A stretch of DNA of 64,000 nucleotides from Metarhizobium sp964253915 (GCF_964253915.1 NZ_CAXUSG020000006.1:296316-360315); one strand, 5' to 3'; positions 1 to 9,995 are shown, numbered from the stretch's first letter. Translations and numbers: made by a program. The notes: generated by a model not told the origin, from the sequence alone.

Positions 1-1723
1 GGAAGCGCTCCAGCACGCTTGCCATGAGATAGACGCCGTTGCCGGAAAAATTCGGCTCGTCGAAGGTGATGTTGACATCGATGCCGCGGCAGAAGGCACT
101 CTGCCCCTGGCTGCGGACGCGGGCCGTGCCGCTTTTCGAGGAAAGGCCGACGATGCCGTCGATCAGTGCCCGCGTCTCCGCGGAATCGCGGAAATCGTAG
201 AGCAGCAGGATTTCGCGCAGGGCTTCGATGCCGCCGTCAGACACCAGCGACAGGTGGTTGAGCGACAGGTGCGAAATGAGCCGCCAACGGCCGCCCTGGC
301 CGAACAGCGGCCGCAATGTCGAGGTCGGCGCCGTCAAGAGCCGCATCGATTTCACCATCGGCATCGGCTCGACCATGCGCAGTTGCGGCTGGCCGCCGCC
401 GAAAGGCAGTCGCTCCGGCCGGTTACGGTTGAGGCACAGCGTCTCGATCGCCAGCACCTCGTCGGCCGGCACGCTGGCGCGAAAATCCGGATCGGCGAGC
501 GAGATATAGACCTCGCTGCCCGGATTTTCCGCGGCCGCCGCCTCACGGCGCGACAGCCACCAGATCTCGTCCTTCCTGCCTTCCTTGAGGCGGTCGGCGC
601 CGGCGGCATGCTCGACGCTGTAGAAACGGTGCATGTCGTTCTGATTGCCGTCGGAATCGATCGAGGTGACCGATTCGATGCTGTAGACCTCCAGCGCCTG
701 CGGCCTGCGGCTATCGGCGACCACGCGGTATTCAGGGCTTTTCTGGTTGAGCGTGATCGGCTCTGCCGTTTGCGGAAACAGGTTGACGACCGGGACGCAT
801 CCGAGCGCAAAGGCCGCCGCCGTCAGCGAGCGTTCGAGGCTCGGCGAGGGGCGGTTGAGGTAGACGAAGACGTCGAGCGTCCGCCCCTTGCGTGCCAGGC
901 GTTCCCGCGCCGGGAAGGCGAGATCGACGAACAGGAACTTTTCCGGAAAGGCGAAATATTCCGTCAGGATCCGGTACCCGAGATGTGATGCCTGCGGATA
1001 GGGCAACAGCCCCTCGTTCTCCTCGAAGCCGCCGGGCGAAAAGGCGCTGCCATCGAGAAAGACCGGATCGGGGTCGTTGGCGCCTTCGGCAAAAGCCACG
1101 GCGATCGCATCGTTGAGCAGCAATTCGTAGAGGGGATAGACGAGCTGCGGCTGGCCCCGGAGGAAGAAGCGCAGCGATTGCGGGCTGTGGGTGGCGAAAC
1201 TGCCGTCCGGCACAGACACGTCCAGCGTCAGGCGCAGGCAGGCGGTGGCGTTGAGTGCCCGCGTCGTTTCCGGCGCGGTGATCGGCCGGCCGGTCAGGGT
1301 GGCGGAGCGGATGGTGATCGGATGCAGCGCCACATCGAAGGCGGTGCGGAAGCGGCAGCGTTCGCCATCGACCTGTTCCGTATCGATCAGCGTCTTGGCC
1401 GGAACGTGGTAGACATCCTGCAGTTCCTGCTTCGGGTCCATCTGCAGGATCGACATCGACGGGATCGGCCGGTCGAGATGTGGATAGAGGATGCCGAGCA
1501 TGGCATTGGTCAGCTCGGGAAAATCGTCGTCCATCTTCTGCCGCACGCGGGCGGTCAGATAGGCGAAGGCTTCGATCAGGCGGCCGACATGCGGGTCCTC
1601 GATCGCATCTTCCGAAAGGCGCAGGCGGCCGGCGATGCGCGGGTTCTCGCTGGCGAAAGCCGCCGCCGCGCGCCGGATGTTCAGCAATTCCCGGTTATAG
1701 TGAACCAGCAGGTCATCGGACAT
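1..1723 (-). CDS. tssF: TssF (VasA/ImpG), T6SS baseplate protein, 3' end cut by window
   Basis: Baseplate wedge component of the T6SS that works with TssE, TssG and TssK in the cytoplasm. Translation of the minus strand from the ATG at 1723 gives 574 codons without a stop down to the window edge. The first residues (MSDDLLVHYNRELLNIRR, then an alpha-helical stretch and RIAGRL) match the conserved TssF N-terminus. The visible end (NFSGNGVYLMASVLERF) matches the C-terminal conserved block, so only a few tens of residues should be missing. It lies 141 nt downstream of tssM on the same strand and is probably the next gene of the same operon. TssG, its usual partner gene, should follow beyond the edge. 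Confidence 0.93.
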   Translation of the reverse strand, partial: MSDDLLVHYNRELLNIRRAAAAFASENPRIAGRLRLSEDAIEDPHVGRLIEAFAYLTARVRQKMDDDFPELTNAMLGILYPHLDRPIPSMSILQMDPKQELQDVYHVPAKTLIDTEQVDGERCRFRTAFDVALHPITIRSATLTGRPITAPETTRALNATACLRLTLDVSVPDGSFATHSPQSLRFFLRGQPQLVYPLYELLLNDAIAVAFAEGANDPDPVFLDGSAFSPGGFEENEGLLPYPQASHLGYRILTEYFAFPEKFLFVDLAFPARERLARKGRTLDVFVYLNRPSPSLERSLTAAAFALGCVPVVNLFPQTAEPITLNQKSPEYRVVADSRRPQALEVYSIESVTSIDSDGNQNDMHRFYSVEHAAGADRLKEGRKDEIWWLSRREAAAAENPGSEVYISLADPDFRASVPADEVLAIETLCLNRNRPERLPFGGGQPQLRMVEPMPMVKSMRLLTAPTSTLRPLFGQGGRWRLISHLSLNHLSLVSDGGIEALREILLLYDFRDSAETRALIDGIVGLSSKSGTARVRSQGQSAFCRGIDVNITFDEPNFSGNGVYLMASVLERF

Positions 1724-1864
1724 GGGCCGGGCTCATTCCTCTCTGTCACGGCGCACGGCCTCGATGCCGCGGCGCTGGTCTCTTTACGGACATTGGCGGA
1801 AGAATTTCCGCCAAGTCAAGGCGATCAAATCAAGGCGATTTCGGCCATGGATATGCGCCGCCGG

Positions 1865-4800
1865 TCACAGGACCGGGCAGCTGTAATCGGCGAGAATATC
1901 GCGGGCAAAGGGGTTGCGGGTCGGCGGCGCGGCGAGCCGCAGCAGAACCTGCCGGCTGCCGACGCGGAACTGGTAGGTAACGATATCGGTCGGGCTCTTT
2001 TCCAGCATACGGCCGAGCTTGAGCAGTCGGAACAGCGCCCAGGCGCCCTGCCGCGAAACGATGTTCCGTTCGCCTTCCAGCTCCGGCATCATCGATATGT
2101 TGGCGCCGACGGAGATGTTTTCCGATGGCCACTGATATTGCGTGTCGACCGGCGGACCGTGATTGTAGAGCAGGGCGGGACCGCCGATGTCGAGAACGAA
2201 GGCGCGGGCGCGCATGTCGAGCTTGCCCGGCGTGATGGTGAACTGCACCGAGGGCTTTTCCTGCTCGCCGAAATAGATCGTCGTGACGTTGTCGGCCTTT
2301 TCAAGCTCGGCCAGGATCTTGTCGTCGTAGCCCAGCCCGATCTGCTGCCCGGTCTTCCAGCGCCACGGCCGCGTCGACGAGTCGATGAACGGCTTGAGAT
2401 AATTCTCGCGGAAGCCGGCAATGGCGCCTTTCGGGCCGAACAGCCGGGCGAAATCCTCCAGCGACGTGTCGTTGATGCTGTTGGGATCGAAGGGATAACG
2501 CGCCGTCGTGGTCGCCTCGCAGAGCGGCAGCACTGTCGTCTTCCAGATCTGCGACAGGCGCTCGCGCGAACTGCCGCCGGTAATGGCCGCCACCTGCGCC
2601 ATGATGCGGGCAAACAGCGGCTGCAGCGATGCCGGCAGCTCGCCGTTGCGCTCGGAAAGCTGGTTGAGCAGCGTCTGCGGCTCGGCGCCGAGTTCCAGCA
2701 CGTCGTTGCCGGTCGCGACGTGGTTGAGCATCCGGTAGAGCGGCTGCATCGCCACCAGCATGGCATCCACCGGTGCCTGCTGGCCTTCCGGCGCGGTCAC
2801 GGCATTGCGGAAGGATTTGTAGTGTTCCGCTATGGTCTTGGCGACATTGACGACGCGGCGGGGCTGCAAGGCCGTATTGACCTGCGCGGACTTGGCGGCG
2901 GCACCGGGGATGGCATCGAGCACCGTCGTCGAGGCTGCTTCCAGATCGGTTTCCGCGGCAATGGCGGTGACGAGTTCCTTCACCGGCGACGGGTTGCCGG
3001 TGATGATTGCCATCGAGCGGGCCACTTCGCTGGCTGCCGTTCCGCCGCCGAGGCTGAGATCCGACAGCAGCGTGTCCCATTGGGTGATGTAGTCGACGCG
3101 GTAGAGATCGAGCAGGCCGTCGCGAATGCGTGCCGCCTCACGTTCCTGCTCGACGAGATTATCGGCCGTGCCCATGGCCCAGAGGTCGTCGGCAATGCGC
3201 CGCGCCACCCGGTTGGCGGTGCCGAGCATCACGTCCTTCAGCCCGTTGCGGGTATAGATGCCGGGGATCCCGTCCCACAGGCTGCCATTGTTGGCGCGCG
3301 CCAGCGCCTGCGGCCCCTGCAGGCCCATGTGATCGACAGGTCGCCAGATCGGCAGTTGCTGGACCTCGGAAACGGCCAGCACGTTGTCGTAGGCAAGCCG
3401 GGCGAGCGTATAATCGGCGATGCGGCGGCGGGCGCGATCGACAAGTGCCAGGTCGGCGGGCGGTGCCGTGACCGTCGTGCCGGCAAGTGCTGCGAAATGC
3501 GCCGAGATGCGTCGGTCGATATCGGCATTGCGCTCGTAGGTCAGCCAGTTGGCAGCGAAATCGGGGCTGATCAGGGCGGCCGTTTCCTGGTCCGTCGGGC
3601 GTGTCCCGGTCAGCATCAGGTAGAATTTCAGCTGCTGGAAGCGCAACGCCGCCGGCGTGGCCGGATTGTCCAGCCCGTCGCGCAGATACGCCCAGACGAA
3701 GGGGAAAAACAGGTTGGCCAGGGCGCGGTCGTAGGCCTCGCTGGAGGCTTGGCGCACCGAGCCGGTGGTGTAGAGGCCGAAAGTGGTGCTGCGCGGCACT
3801 TCCTGCGACAGCGTCCGCAACCGGTCGAGCACGTTGAGTACCGGCTCGAATTTCGTCGGGATCTTGCCGTCGGGTGTCGCCTCGGTGATGTTGGCGTGGG
3901 TGACGGTGACGTGTTCGTCGATGCGCGCCGTATAGGCCCGGCCTTCGCTGAAACCCAGCCACCAGATGCCGAGCAGCACCAGCAGGGTGATGAACAGCAC
4001 GATGTTGGCCGCCACGTCCTGCAGGCGCGTCACCAGCAGGGCCGGCTTGGTCAGGCCGCTGAGATTGGCCTCGGGAATGATGACGTCGCGAAAAAGGCCG
4101 GTGAGGAAGAACGGACGGGTGCGCCGCACCCCGACATCCTGCGGCAGCGCCAGACCGCCACGCCGCTGGCCGAAACTCGTCGACAGCGACTGGCCGAGCA
4201 GGTCGGAAAACTCGCCGGACTGGTTGGTGCTGGTGAAGAACAGGCCGCGAATATTCGGCGCCTGGCCGAAACGATGCGTCGAGGCGAGGTGCTGCAGCAG
4301 CGGTTCGAGCCTGGCCTGCAGCAGCGCGAACTGGCCGGTGAACTCAAAGATCCGCCGGCGGCGGAGTTCGTCCGGCTCCTCCTGCATCCGCAGAAACTGC
4401 TGCTGCGAAAAGCGCTCGATGATGCTGGAAAAACCGTTGGCAAAGCTGCCGCTGGCACTGGCGCCATCGACGGAGCGCAGCGCCGACAGCGGCACGCCGA
4501 GCACAGAGGTGCGTTCTTCTGCCGTCAGGCTTTCGAAAAACTCCTCGAAGCCGACGACGAGATCGAGCTTGTTGACCAGCAGATAAACCGGCGCCACGGT
4601 CCGCAGCCGGGTGATGGTCTCGTCCAGCCGCTTGCGGATGGCGGCGGCATAGTCGGTGATCTGCTCTTCCTGCATCGCCAGCAGTTCTTCGGTGCTGGTG
4701 ACGACGAGAATGCCGTTGATCGGCTGCTGGGCGCGCTGCCGCTTGATGTAGTCGAGCATGCGCTGCCAGAGCAGCGCCAGGCGTCTTTCCGGCTGGGTCA

Positions 4801-5374
4801 GGAATGCGCCGGGAAATTCCGCAAACACGGCGCGATCGGTGATGTGAAAATGCACGGTGCCGGCAACCGATGGCGAGGCGGTCTCGAAAGGCAAGGCAAG
4901 GCCGCTTGCCCGGACGACGCTCGTCTTGCCGGCGCTGTCGTTGCCGAGGACGACGTACCAGGGAAGCGAATAGCGGGCGCTGACGAACAGGCTGCCGCGC
5001 CCCTTGCGCAGGAACTGCACGACGGTGCGAACCGCTTCCCGGAATGCGGAGATTTCCGCGTCGAGTGCGGCTCCTTCCTTTTCCTCGGCAACTTCCGTTT
5101 CTTCCTGCTGCTTGCGGAGCGCCGCCAGCATCGAGGTTTCTTCGCTGCTGCGCACGGTGCGGAAGAACAGGCTGCCGATGCCCCAGAGAAGGGCGATGAA
5201 CAGCAGGCAGGCGAGCCTGACCGAAACAGGACCGAGCGGCTGGAAATCGCCGAAGGCGATCAGCGGTCCGAGGAACCAGATCAGCAGCGCCAGCGCTATC
5301 AGGCCAAGGGATATCAGCACCCCCGGGCGACGCAACGTGTTGCCCAGCCATCTGATGAGCTTGCGCGGGCTCAC
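1865..5374 (-). CDS. tssM: TssM (IcmF/ImpL), T6SS inner-membrane complex protein
   Basis: Inner-membrane scaffold that links TssL to the outer-membrane lipoprotein TssJ. The protein has 1169 residues, the usual TssM size. Two N-terminal membrane helices lie near residues 18-36 and 52-70. A cytoplasmic NTPase-like domain follows with a Walker A motif GNDSAGKT near 144-151 and an NKLD motif near 268. A third membrane helix sits near 457-475, followed by about 690 periplasmic residues ending in the TssJ-binding region. The start is GTG at 5374, overlapping the stop of the upstream icmF-like gene by 4 nt (GTGA), so translational coupling is likely. The long plus-strand open frame opposite is a codon-bias shadow. 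Confidence 0.95.
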   Translation of the reverse strand: MSPRKLIRWLGNTLRRPGVLISLGLIALALLIWFLGPLIAFGDFQPLGPVSVRLACLLFIALLWGIGSLFFRTVRSSEETSMLAALRKQQEETEVAEEKEGAALDAEISAFREAVRTVVQFLRKGRGSLFVSARYSLPWYVVLGNDSAGKTSVVRASGLALPFETASPSVAGTVHFHITDRAVFAEFPGAFLTQPERRLALLWQRMLDYIKRQRAQQPINGILVVTSTEELLAMQEEQITDYAAAIRKRLDETITRLRTVAPVYLLVNKLDLVVGFEEFFESLTAEERTSVLGVPLSALRSVDGASASGSFANGFSSIIERFSQQQFLRMQEEPDELRRRRIFEFTGQFALLQARLEPLLQHLASTHRFGQAPNIRGLFFTSTNQSGEFSDLLGQSLSTSFGQRRGGLALPQDVGVRRTRPFFLTGLFRDVIIPEANLSGLTKPALLVTRLQDVAANIVLFITLLVLLGIWWLGFSEGRAYTARIDEHVTVTHANITEATPDGKIPTKFEPVLNVLDRLRTLSQEVPRSTTFGLYTTGSVRQASSEAYDRALANLFFPFVWAYLRDGLDNPATPAALRFQQLKFYLMLTGTRPTDQETAALISPDFAANWLTYERNADIDRRISAHFAALAGTTVTAPPADLALVDRARRRIADYTLARLAYDNVLAVSEVQQLPIWRPVDHMGLQGPQALARANNGSLWDGIPGIYTRNGLKDVMLGTANRVARRIADDLWAMGTADNLVEQEREAARIRDGLLDLYRVDYITQWDTLLSDLSLGGGTAASEVARSMAIITGNPSPVKELVTAIAAETDLEAASTTVLDAIPGAAAKSAQVNTALQPRRVVNVAKTIAEHYKSFRNAVTAPEGQQAPVDAMLVAMQPLYRMLNHVATGNDVLELGAEPQTLLNQLSERNGELPASLQPLFARIMAQVAAITGGSSRERLSQIWKTTVLPLCEATTTARYPFDPNSINDTSLEDFARLFGPKGAIAGFRENYLKPFIDSSTRPWRWKTGQQIGLGYDDKILAELEKADNVTTIYFGEQEKPSVQFTITPGKLDMRARAFVLDIGGPALLYNHGPPVDTQYQWPSENISVGANISMMPELEGERNIVSRQGAWALFRLLKLGRMLEKSPTDIVTYQFRVGSRQVLLRLAAPPTRNPFARDILADYSCPVL

Positions 5375-7188
5375 GTCAGGCTTTCCTTGTAGGCGATCAG
5401 CCGGCGCGCGGCTTCGAGGTATGAGGGTCCGATGCGCAGGCCGCCGGCTTCGCGGATGGCGACCGGCGCTTCGCTTTCGAGCGTCGCCTTGTCGTCGGCC
5501 GCAAGGCTTGCGGCGTTCTTGGCCACCCAGTCGAGAAGGATCGGCGAATCGACGTTGCGGGCATCGGTGGCGACGGCTAGACGCTTGCGCAGCGTCTCGA
5601 CATCGGCGTTGACGTCGATCAGGTCGGCTTCGAGACGGGCGGCCAGATGAAAGACCAGCGCATTGACCCGCAGGCCGCGTTCAGCCAGCACAAAGCGCTT
5701 GTCGAGCTGCGGTCCCACCGAAAGGCCGGGAACCGGATAGGAGACGGCGAGGCGCGGCGTCGCAAGTGCTGCCTCGATCTGCCGCAACTGCCGGAAGCTC
5801 TGCAGCAGCGCCGGCAGGTCTTCGCGTTTGGCCGGATTGGCAACCGGCTTCAGGCCGGCCAGCCGGTCCGAGAGGTTGCCGGCGAACTTGATTTCTTCAT
5901 CGAAGGTGCGGAAGATCCAGTAGCCGCTGCCGAGGCAGGCGAGCACGGTCGCCGCGATCAGCGCCCATTGCACGAAGAAACCGGCGCCGCGGCGTTTGCC
6001 GCGCAGAACCAGCCCGGCTTCGGGGATGACGATGCGTTTCAGAACGCCGGTGATGAAATATCCCTGGTCTTCTTCGTCGAGGCCGAGATCCGGCGGCAGC
6101 ATGCCGATGCGCGGCATGGCGAAACGGCGCGACAGTTCCGGCAGCAGCGCGTCGATCGACAGCGGTTCCTGGCGGGCGCTGGTCAGGAAGATGCCGCGCA
6201 TCAGCGAGCCCTTCCAGTTACGGTCGTGTTCCGGTGCCAGGTTCTCGAGCAGCGGCGTGATGGTCTTCTGCAGCGCGGCGATCTGTGCCGAAAAGCCCTG
6301 CAGATGACCGCAACGCACCGGATCGGCCTCGCGCGAAAGCCATTCCATGTGCCGCGCCCGCATGGCGGCGAGCAGATCCTGGAAACCCTTGTCGATCTCG
6401 GCGTGCCGTTCCACCGCCGGCTTGCCCTTGGCCATGGTTTCGTAGGGCAGGATGAAACCCCAGGGCTGCTCGCGCTCCTGCGGTTCGTAACGGTCGAAGA
6501 ATTCGCGGAAGCCCGGCACGAGGTCGGTCTTGGACAGCAGAAGGTAGGAGGGGATGCTGGTCTTCGTCACCTCATCGAGCATGCGCAGGCTGTTGGTGAC
6601 GGCATGCATGACGGAGCGCTGCTCGGCAAGATCGGCCAGCGTCAGGTCGGCGGGGCTGAGCGTCAGCAGCGTAGCGTTGACAGGCAGTTTCGGCCGCAGG
6701 CTGCGCAGAAGATCGTAGACCTCGCGGGTCACGGCTTCTTCCATGCCGAACGTCGTCTCGATGAAGACGGCTTCCGGCCCCACCCACCATGTGGCGTTGC
6801 CGATCGTCATCGGCATGCCGAGGCGCATGTCGGAACGTTCGAGAATGCTCGACTTGCCGCTGCCGGGAGGGCCGACGAGCAGGAAGAACGGCCGGGCGTA
6901 ACGGCCGCGCCGGCCCTTTACGCCGCGATTGGCGAGAAAGGCGATGGCGGCGCGGCGATGACCGCGCAGCGTCGGCGATTCCTGCGGCCCGGCGGCCTTG
7001 AAGAACTGCCGCGAAAACACGACGGGCACCATGGCCCAGAGGATCAGCGGAAGGAGCGCCACGCCGAAACGCAGTTCCTGGCGGATTTCCATCGGCAGGA
7101 AATCCGACGCATGGGTCCAGATCAGCCAGCTTGCGCCGGCAGCGACCAGAAGCCCGAGGAACCAGGATATCAGCGCGGCCGGCCTCAT
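5371..7188 (-). CDS. Second, short IcmF/TssM-family protein in the T6SS operon
   Basis: A 605-residue protein that resembles only the N-terminal half of the neighbouring TssM. It has two membrane helices (about 4-25 and 41-58) and a complete Walker A motif GPPGSGKSS near 106-114. An SKTDLVPGF block matches the NKLDLVVGF block of TssM. A region reading GIFLTSARQEP parallels GLFFTSTNQSG of TssM. A third membrane helix lies near 405-428, followed by a short periplasmic tail of about 170 residues. The large TssM periplasmic domain that contacts TssJ is absent. It is overlapped by 4 nt at each end by tssL and tssM, so all three are made together. It could be a structural partner or a specialised paralog of TssM; its role is inferred, not known to me. 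Confidence 0.85.
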   Translation of the reverse strand: MRPAALISWFLGLLVAAGASWLIWTHASDFLPMEIRQELRFGVALLPLILWAMVPVVFSRQFFKAAGPQESPTLRGHRRAAIAFLANRGVKGRRGRYARPFFLLVGPPGSGKSSILERSDMRLGMPMTIGNATWWVGPEAVFIETTFGMEEAVTREVYDLLRSLRPKLPVNATLLTLSPADLTLADLAEQRSVMHAVTNSLRMLDEVTKTSIPSYLLLSKTDLVPGFREFFDRYEPQEREQPWGFILPYETMAKGKPAVERHAEIDKGFQDLLAAMRARHMEWLSREADPVRCGHLQGFSAQIAALQKTITPLLENLAPEHDRNWKGSLMRGIFLTSARQEPLSIDALLPELSRRFAMPRIGMLPPDLGLDEEDQGYFITGVLKRIVIPEAGLVLRGKRRGAGFFVQWALIAATVLACLGSGYWIFRTFDEEIKFAGNLSDRLAGLKPVANPAKREDLPALLQSFRQLRQIEAALATPRLAVSYPVPGLSVGPQLDKRFVLAERGLRVNALVFHLAARLEADLIDVNADVETLRKRLAVATDARNVDSPILLDWVAKNAASLAADDKATLESEAPVAIREAGGLRIGPSYLEAARRLIAYKESLT

Positions 7189-8654
7189 GGCGTCTTTTCC
7201 GCGGGGATCTGGAATTCGACGCGCCTGTTGCGGGCGCGTTCTTCCGCCGAACTGTTCGGCACGATCGGATCGGTCTCGCCGCGGCCCTCGAAGCTGACGC
7301 GCGACTGGTCCTCGACATGCTTCTGCAGCATCTGCGCCGCCGAACGGGCGCGGGCGACCGAAATAGCCATGTTGTCGCCGAGCGGGCTGCCGGCACCGAC
7401 AGGCACGTTGTCGGTGTGGCCGACGACGAGAATGGGGCCGGGTTCCGGATCGAGTGCGGCGCCGATCTTGGCGATCAGCGGATCTTCGGTCAAAGCCAGG
7501 TCCAGCCCGCCCGAGGGGAAGGAGGCACCAAGCATGCGGATGACCACCTTGTCATCGACGGTGGCGACCTCGATGCGGCGTGCGGCAATTTCCGTTGCAA
7601 GCGCTTCCGTGATCCGCTCGATCTGCGTCTTGCGCACTGGCGGAACCGGCTCGGGAATGTCGGGAATACCGGCGCGTTCGACCATGACCGGAATGCTCGG
7701 CACCAGGCCGCGGATCTGTTCGGCGGAGCGCTCGACGCTGGCGCGCAGGCTGATGCTGGAAAAGGCCCAGAGACCGGCAAGCAGCAGCAGCAGCAACAAC
7801 GCCGCCGCCCACGGCGCCGCCATGCTGATCGGTGCGCGGTGCGGCACCGGCATGGTCTGCCAGGCGGCGGAGAGATTGCGCTCATAGGGGCCGCGGATGC
7901 GGCGAATGGTGCGGTAGAGATCCTGGCGCAGGCGTTGCAGCTGGCCCTGGCCGCCTTCCGCCACCCGGTATTTGCCGGAAAAGCCGATCGACAGGCAGAT
8001 CGCCATCAATTCCAGCGCATCGATATTCTGGTCCGGCTGCTGCATCACCTGCGACAGCAGGTCGTAGAAACGCTCGCCGCCCCAGGTCTCGTTGTAGAGA
8101 ATGCTGACAAGGCTGCTGCTCGCCCAGCCGCTGGAGGCGCCCCAGCGGGTGGACAGGATGATGTCGTCGATCACGGCGCAGAGCGCATAGCGGGAGACGC
8201 GGATCAGCCTGTCCGGCACATCCTTGGCCATGGCCGCGGTTTCGAAATTGCGGATTTCGTCCATGACGCGGCCGCGGAATTCCGGGATGTCTTCCGGCGG
8301 CGCGCTTTCGTTCAGGCGGCCGGCGAGCCAGAGCAGCGGCGAGGCGGCGCTGACCAGCGGATTGATGGCGGCAAGATCGAAAGCCTTGTCGATGGCGGCG
8401 TCGCCGCGCCGCGACGGCTTTTCCATCACCGGCTGGTTCAAGCCGAAATCATCCGCAAATCCCTGTCGCGCCTTCGGCTTGGGATCGAAAAAATCGTCGG
8501 AGAAAGCGGCGGAGGCGCCGGGGCGGGCAAGCGGCTCCAAGCCCTTGCCGGCGAGTGGTTCAACAAAAACCGCAGCCTGCCGAGGCTGCTCTCCCGAAAG
8601 AGGGCGGCGTATCGTGTCGTCGGAACCGGGGTAATAAGCAAACGGATCGCTCAG
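7185..8654 (-). CDS. tssL: TssL (DotU/ImpK) with C-terminal OmpA peptidoglycan-binding domain
   Basis: Inner-membrane T6SS protein that anchors the envelope complex. The order is a DotU cytoplasmic domain (beginning around NPLVSAASPLLWLAGRL), a single membrane helix (rich in Leu after APWAAA), then an OmpA-like domain with GHTDNVPVG, a NMAISVARARS helix and GRGETDP...NRRVEF, typical of peptidoglycan-binding 'extended' TssL. No ATG exists near the N-terminus. The first alternative (TTG at 8540) would cut off the conserved family start SDPFAYYPGSDDTIRRP. A CTG at 8654 preceded by GGAGGGGA places that motif at the N-terminus and gives 489 residues. I chose CTG with caution. It lies 12 nt after tssK. 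Confidence 0.88.
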   Translation of the reverse strand: MSDPFAYYPGSDDTIRRPLSGEQPRQAAVFVEPLAGKGLEPLARPGASAAFSDDFFDPKPKARQGFADDFGLNQPVMEKPSRRGDAAIDKAFDLAAINPLVSAASPLLWLAGRLNESAPPEDIPEFRGRVMDEIRNFETAAMAKDVPDRLIRVSRYALCAVIDDIILSTRWGASSGWASSSLVSILYNETWGGERFYDLLSQVMQQPDQNIDALELMAICLSIGFSGKYRVAEGGQGQLQRLRQDLYRTIRRIRGPYERNLSAAWQTMPVPHRAPISMAAPWAAALLLLLLLAGLWAFSSISLRASVERSAEQIRGLVPSIPVMVERAGIPDIPEPVPPVRKTQIERITEALATEIAARRIEVATVDDKVVIRMLGASFPSGGLDLALTEDPLIAKIGAALDPEPGPILVVGHTDNVPVGAGSPLGDNMAISVARARSAAQMLQKHVEDQSRVSFEGRGETDPIVPNSSAEERARNRRVEFQIPAEKTP

Positions 8655-8666
8655 CGTCTCCCCTCC

Positions 8667-9995
8667 TCAATCTTTGACGGCCCACAAATCGAGCTCGAGT
8701 CCGGGAAATTCCCCTGCGACGTGAATGGCAAGGCCGGCACCGGCGGCAACCTGCTTCCAGATGGGGCTGGAGCGGTCGAGCTCGAAATAGGCCTTTCCGG
8801 TGTGATACGGGATCTGCCGCGGCGCCACCGGCAGGGCGCGCAACATGACGCCGGGCAGCGCCGTGTTGACCAGTTCGGTGATCTGCTCGACGGCGCCGAT
8901 CTTCACCTGGCCGATCAGGCGGCGCACGAGCGCTTCGGCCGGCATGTCCGCCTTTCCGGCGAGCACGAAGGTGTATTTCAGATAGAGCGAGCGGTCCGGA
9001 ACCTCGGCCACGCGGATGCCGTAGCGATGTTCCGTCAGCGGAATGGCGATGGCGTTGCGTTCGAGCACGGCGCTCAGCGCCTGGCGGATGGCGGCGGCGA
9101 CGGGCGTGAACACCAGCTGCAGCCGCTCGTGGTCATAGACCGGGAAGGGGCGCGGACGATGCGAACCGCTGGTGAAGGTCGACAGTTCGCCCGCCAGGCC
9201 GATCGCCGTCATGAAAAGCTGCTCGGGATGGACGAAGGACGCCGACGCCAGATGTGAGAAGACCGGCTGCCAGCGATTGATCGTCTGCAGCATCATCATG
9301 TCGGTGATTTCCGACGCCGTGCCGGAGCTGGAGCCGGCCAGGCGCGAGGCGATCGCCTCGCCGCGGTGATTGAGCAGGCCAACGATCTCGGTCATGAAGC
9401 CGGACAGCAGGTTGGACACCTGGGAATCGAGCACCGGCGGCACATAACTCTCGTCGAGCACCACGGAATTGTCGGCGCGGACCTCGATAATGCGGGCCAG
9501 GCCGATGCTGACGAGGCCGCTGCGGTCGCTGCCTTCCAGCGCGTAGCGCAGGCGCAGCTTGCCGACGACGATGGGTGCCGCCGAAATATCGTTGCTGTTG
9601 GCGTCGGAAATTTCGATTTCGGTGGTTGCGTAACGCGTCTGTGTTTCCGCCGAAAGTTCGGCCGTCTCGCGCCCGCCCGGCTGGCTGATCGGCAAGGTCA
9701 GGTAGACGATGCTGTTGCGGACATTTTCGTTGAGCTGCAGCGGTGGCAGTTCCAATGCGTCGTCGGGAATGGAAAACGGCGTGCCATCGGCAAAGACGCC
9801 GGAGGCGCGCTCGACGCCGAAGCGGCCGATCGACAGAAGTTCGCGGTTGAGGCGCAGTTCGGTCAGGCCCCACGCGTAGGGCCTGAGGCCGCGCGTGCGG
9901 TTGCGCACCAGGCGCTCGACGTAGCGGGCATCCTGCTGGAAGTGCTGGGCACGGATGAACATGCCCTCGGACCATATCACCTTGTCAAATGACAT
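8667..9995 (-). CDS. tssK: TssK (VasE/ImpJ), T6SS baseplate protein
   Basis: Trimeric connector between the cytoplasmic baseplate and the TssL/TssM membrane complex. The protein has 442 residues, the standard family length. The start MSFDKVIWSEGMFIRAQHFQQ is characteristic: TssK proteins open with a short strand followed by W.EGmfl.pqHFQ. The ATG at 9995 is preceded by GGGGAGCG at proper distance. It sits between tssJ and tssL in the order usual for this family of clusters (tssJ-tssK-tssL-tssM). No anomalies are seen. Confidence 0.95.
   Translation of the reverse strand: MSFDKVIWSEGMFIRAQHFQQDARYVERLVRNRTRGLRPYAWGLTELRLNRELLSIGRFGVERASGVFADGTPFSIPDDALELPPLQLNENVRNSIVYLTLPISQPGGRETAELSAETQTRYATTEIEISDANSNDISAAPIVVGKLRLRYALEGSDRSGLVSIGLARIIEVRADNSVVLDESYVPPVLDSQVSNLLSGFMTEIVGLLNHRGEAIASRLAGSSSGTASEITDMMMLQTINRWQPVFSHLASASFVHPEQLFMTAIGLAGELSTFTSGSHRPRPFPVYDHERLQLVFTPVAAAIRQALSAVLERNAIAIPLTEHRYGIRVAEVPDRSLYLKYTFVLAGKADMPAEALVRRLIGQVKIGAVEQITELVNTALPGVMLRALPVAPRQIPYHTGKAYFELDRSSPIWKQVAAGAGLAIHVAGEFPGLELDLWAVKD

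Noticed and set aside
1178..5392. A 1404-codon open frame on the plus strand, and other long antisense frames (for example near 5647-7887, 7131-9257 and 22519-24210)
   Set aside because: They lie exactly opposite clear genes (tssM, icmF-like, tssL/tssK, tssC) and are rich in Arg, Gly and Gln with no domains, as expected from GC-biased third positions read on the other strand.
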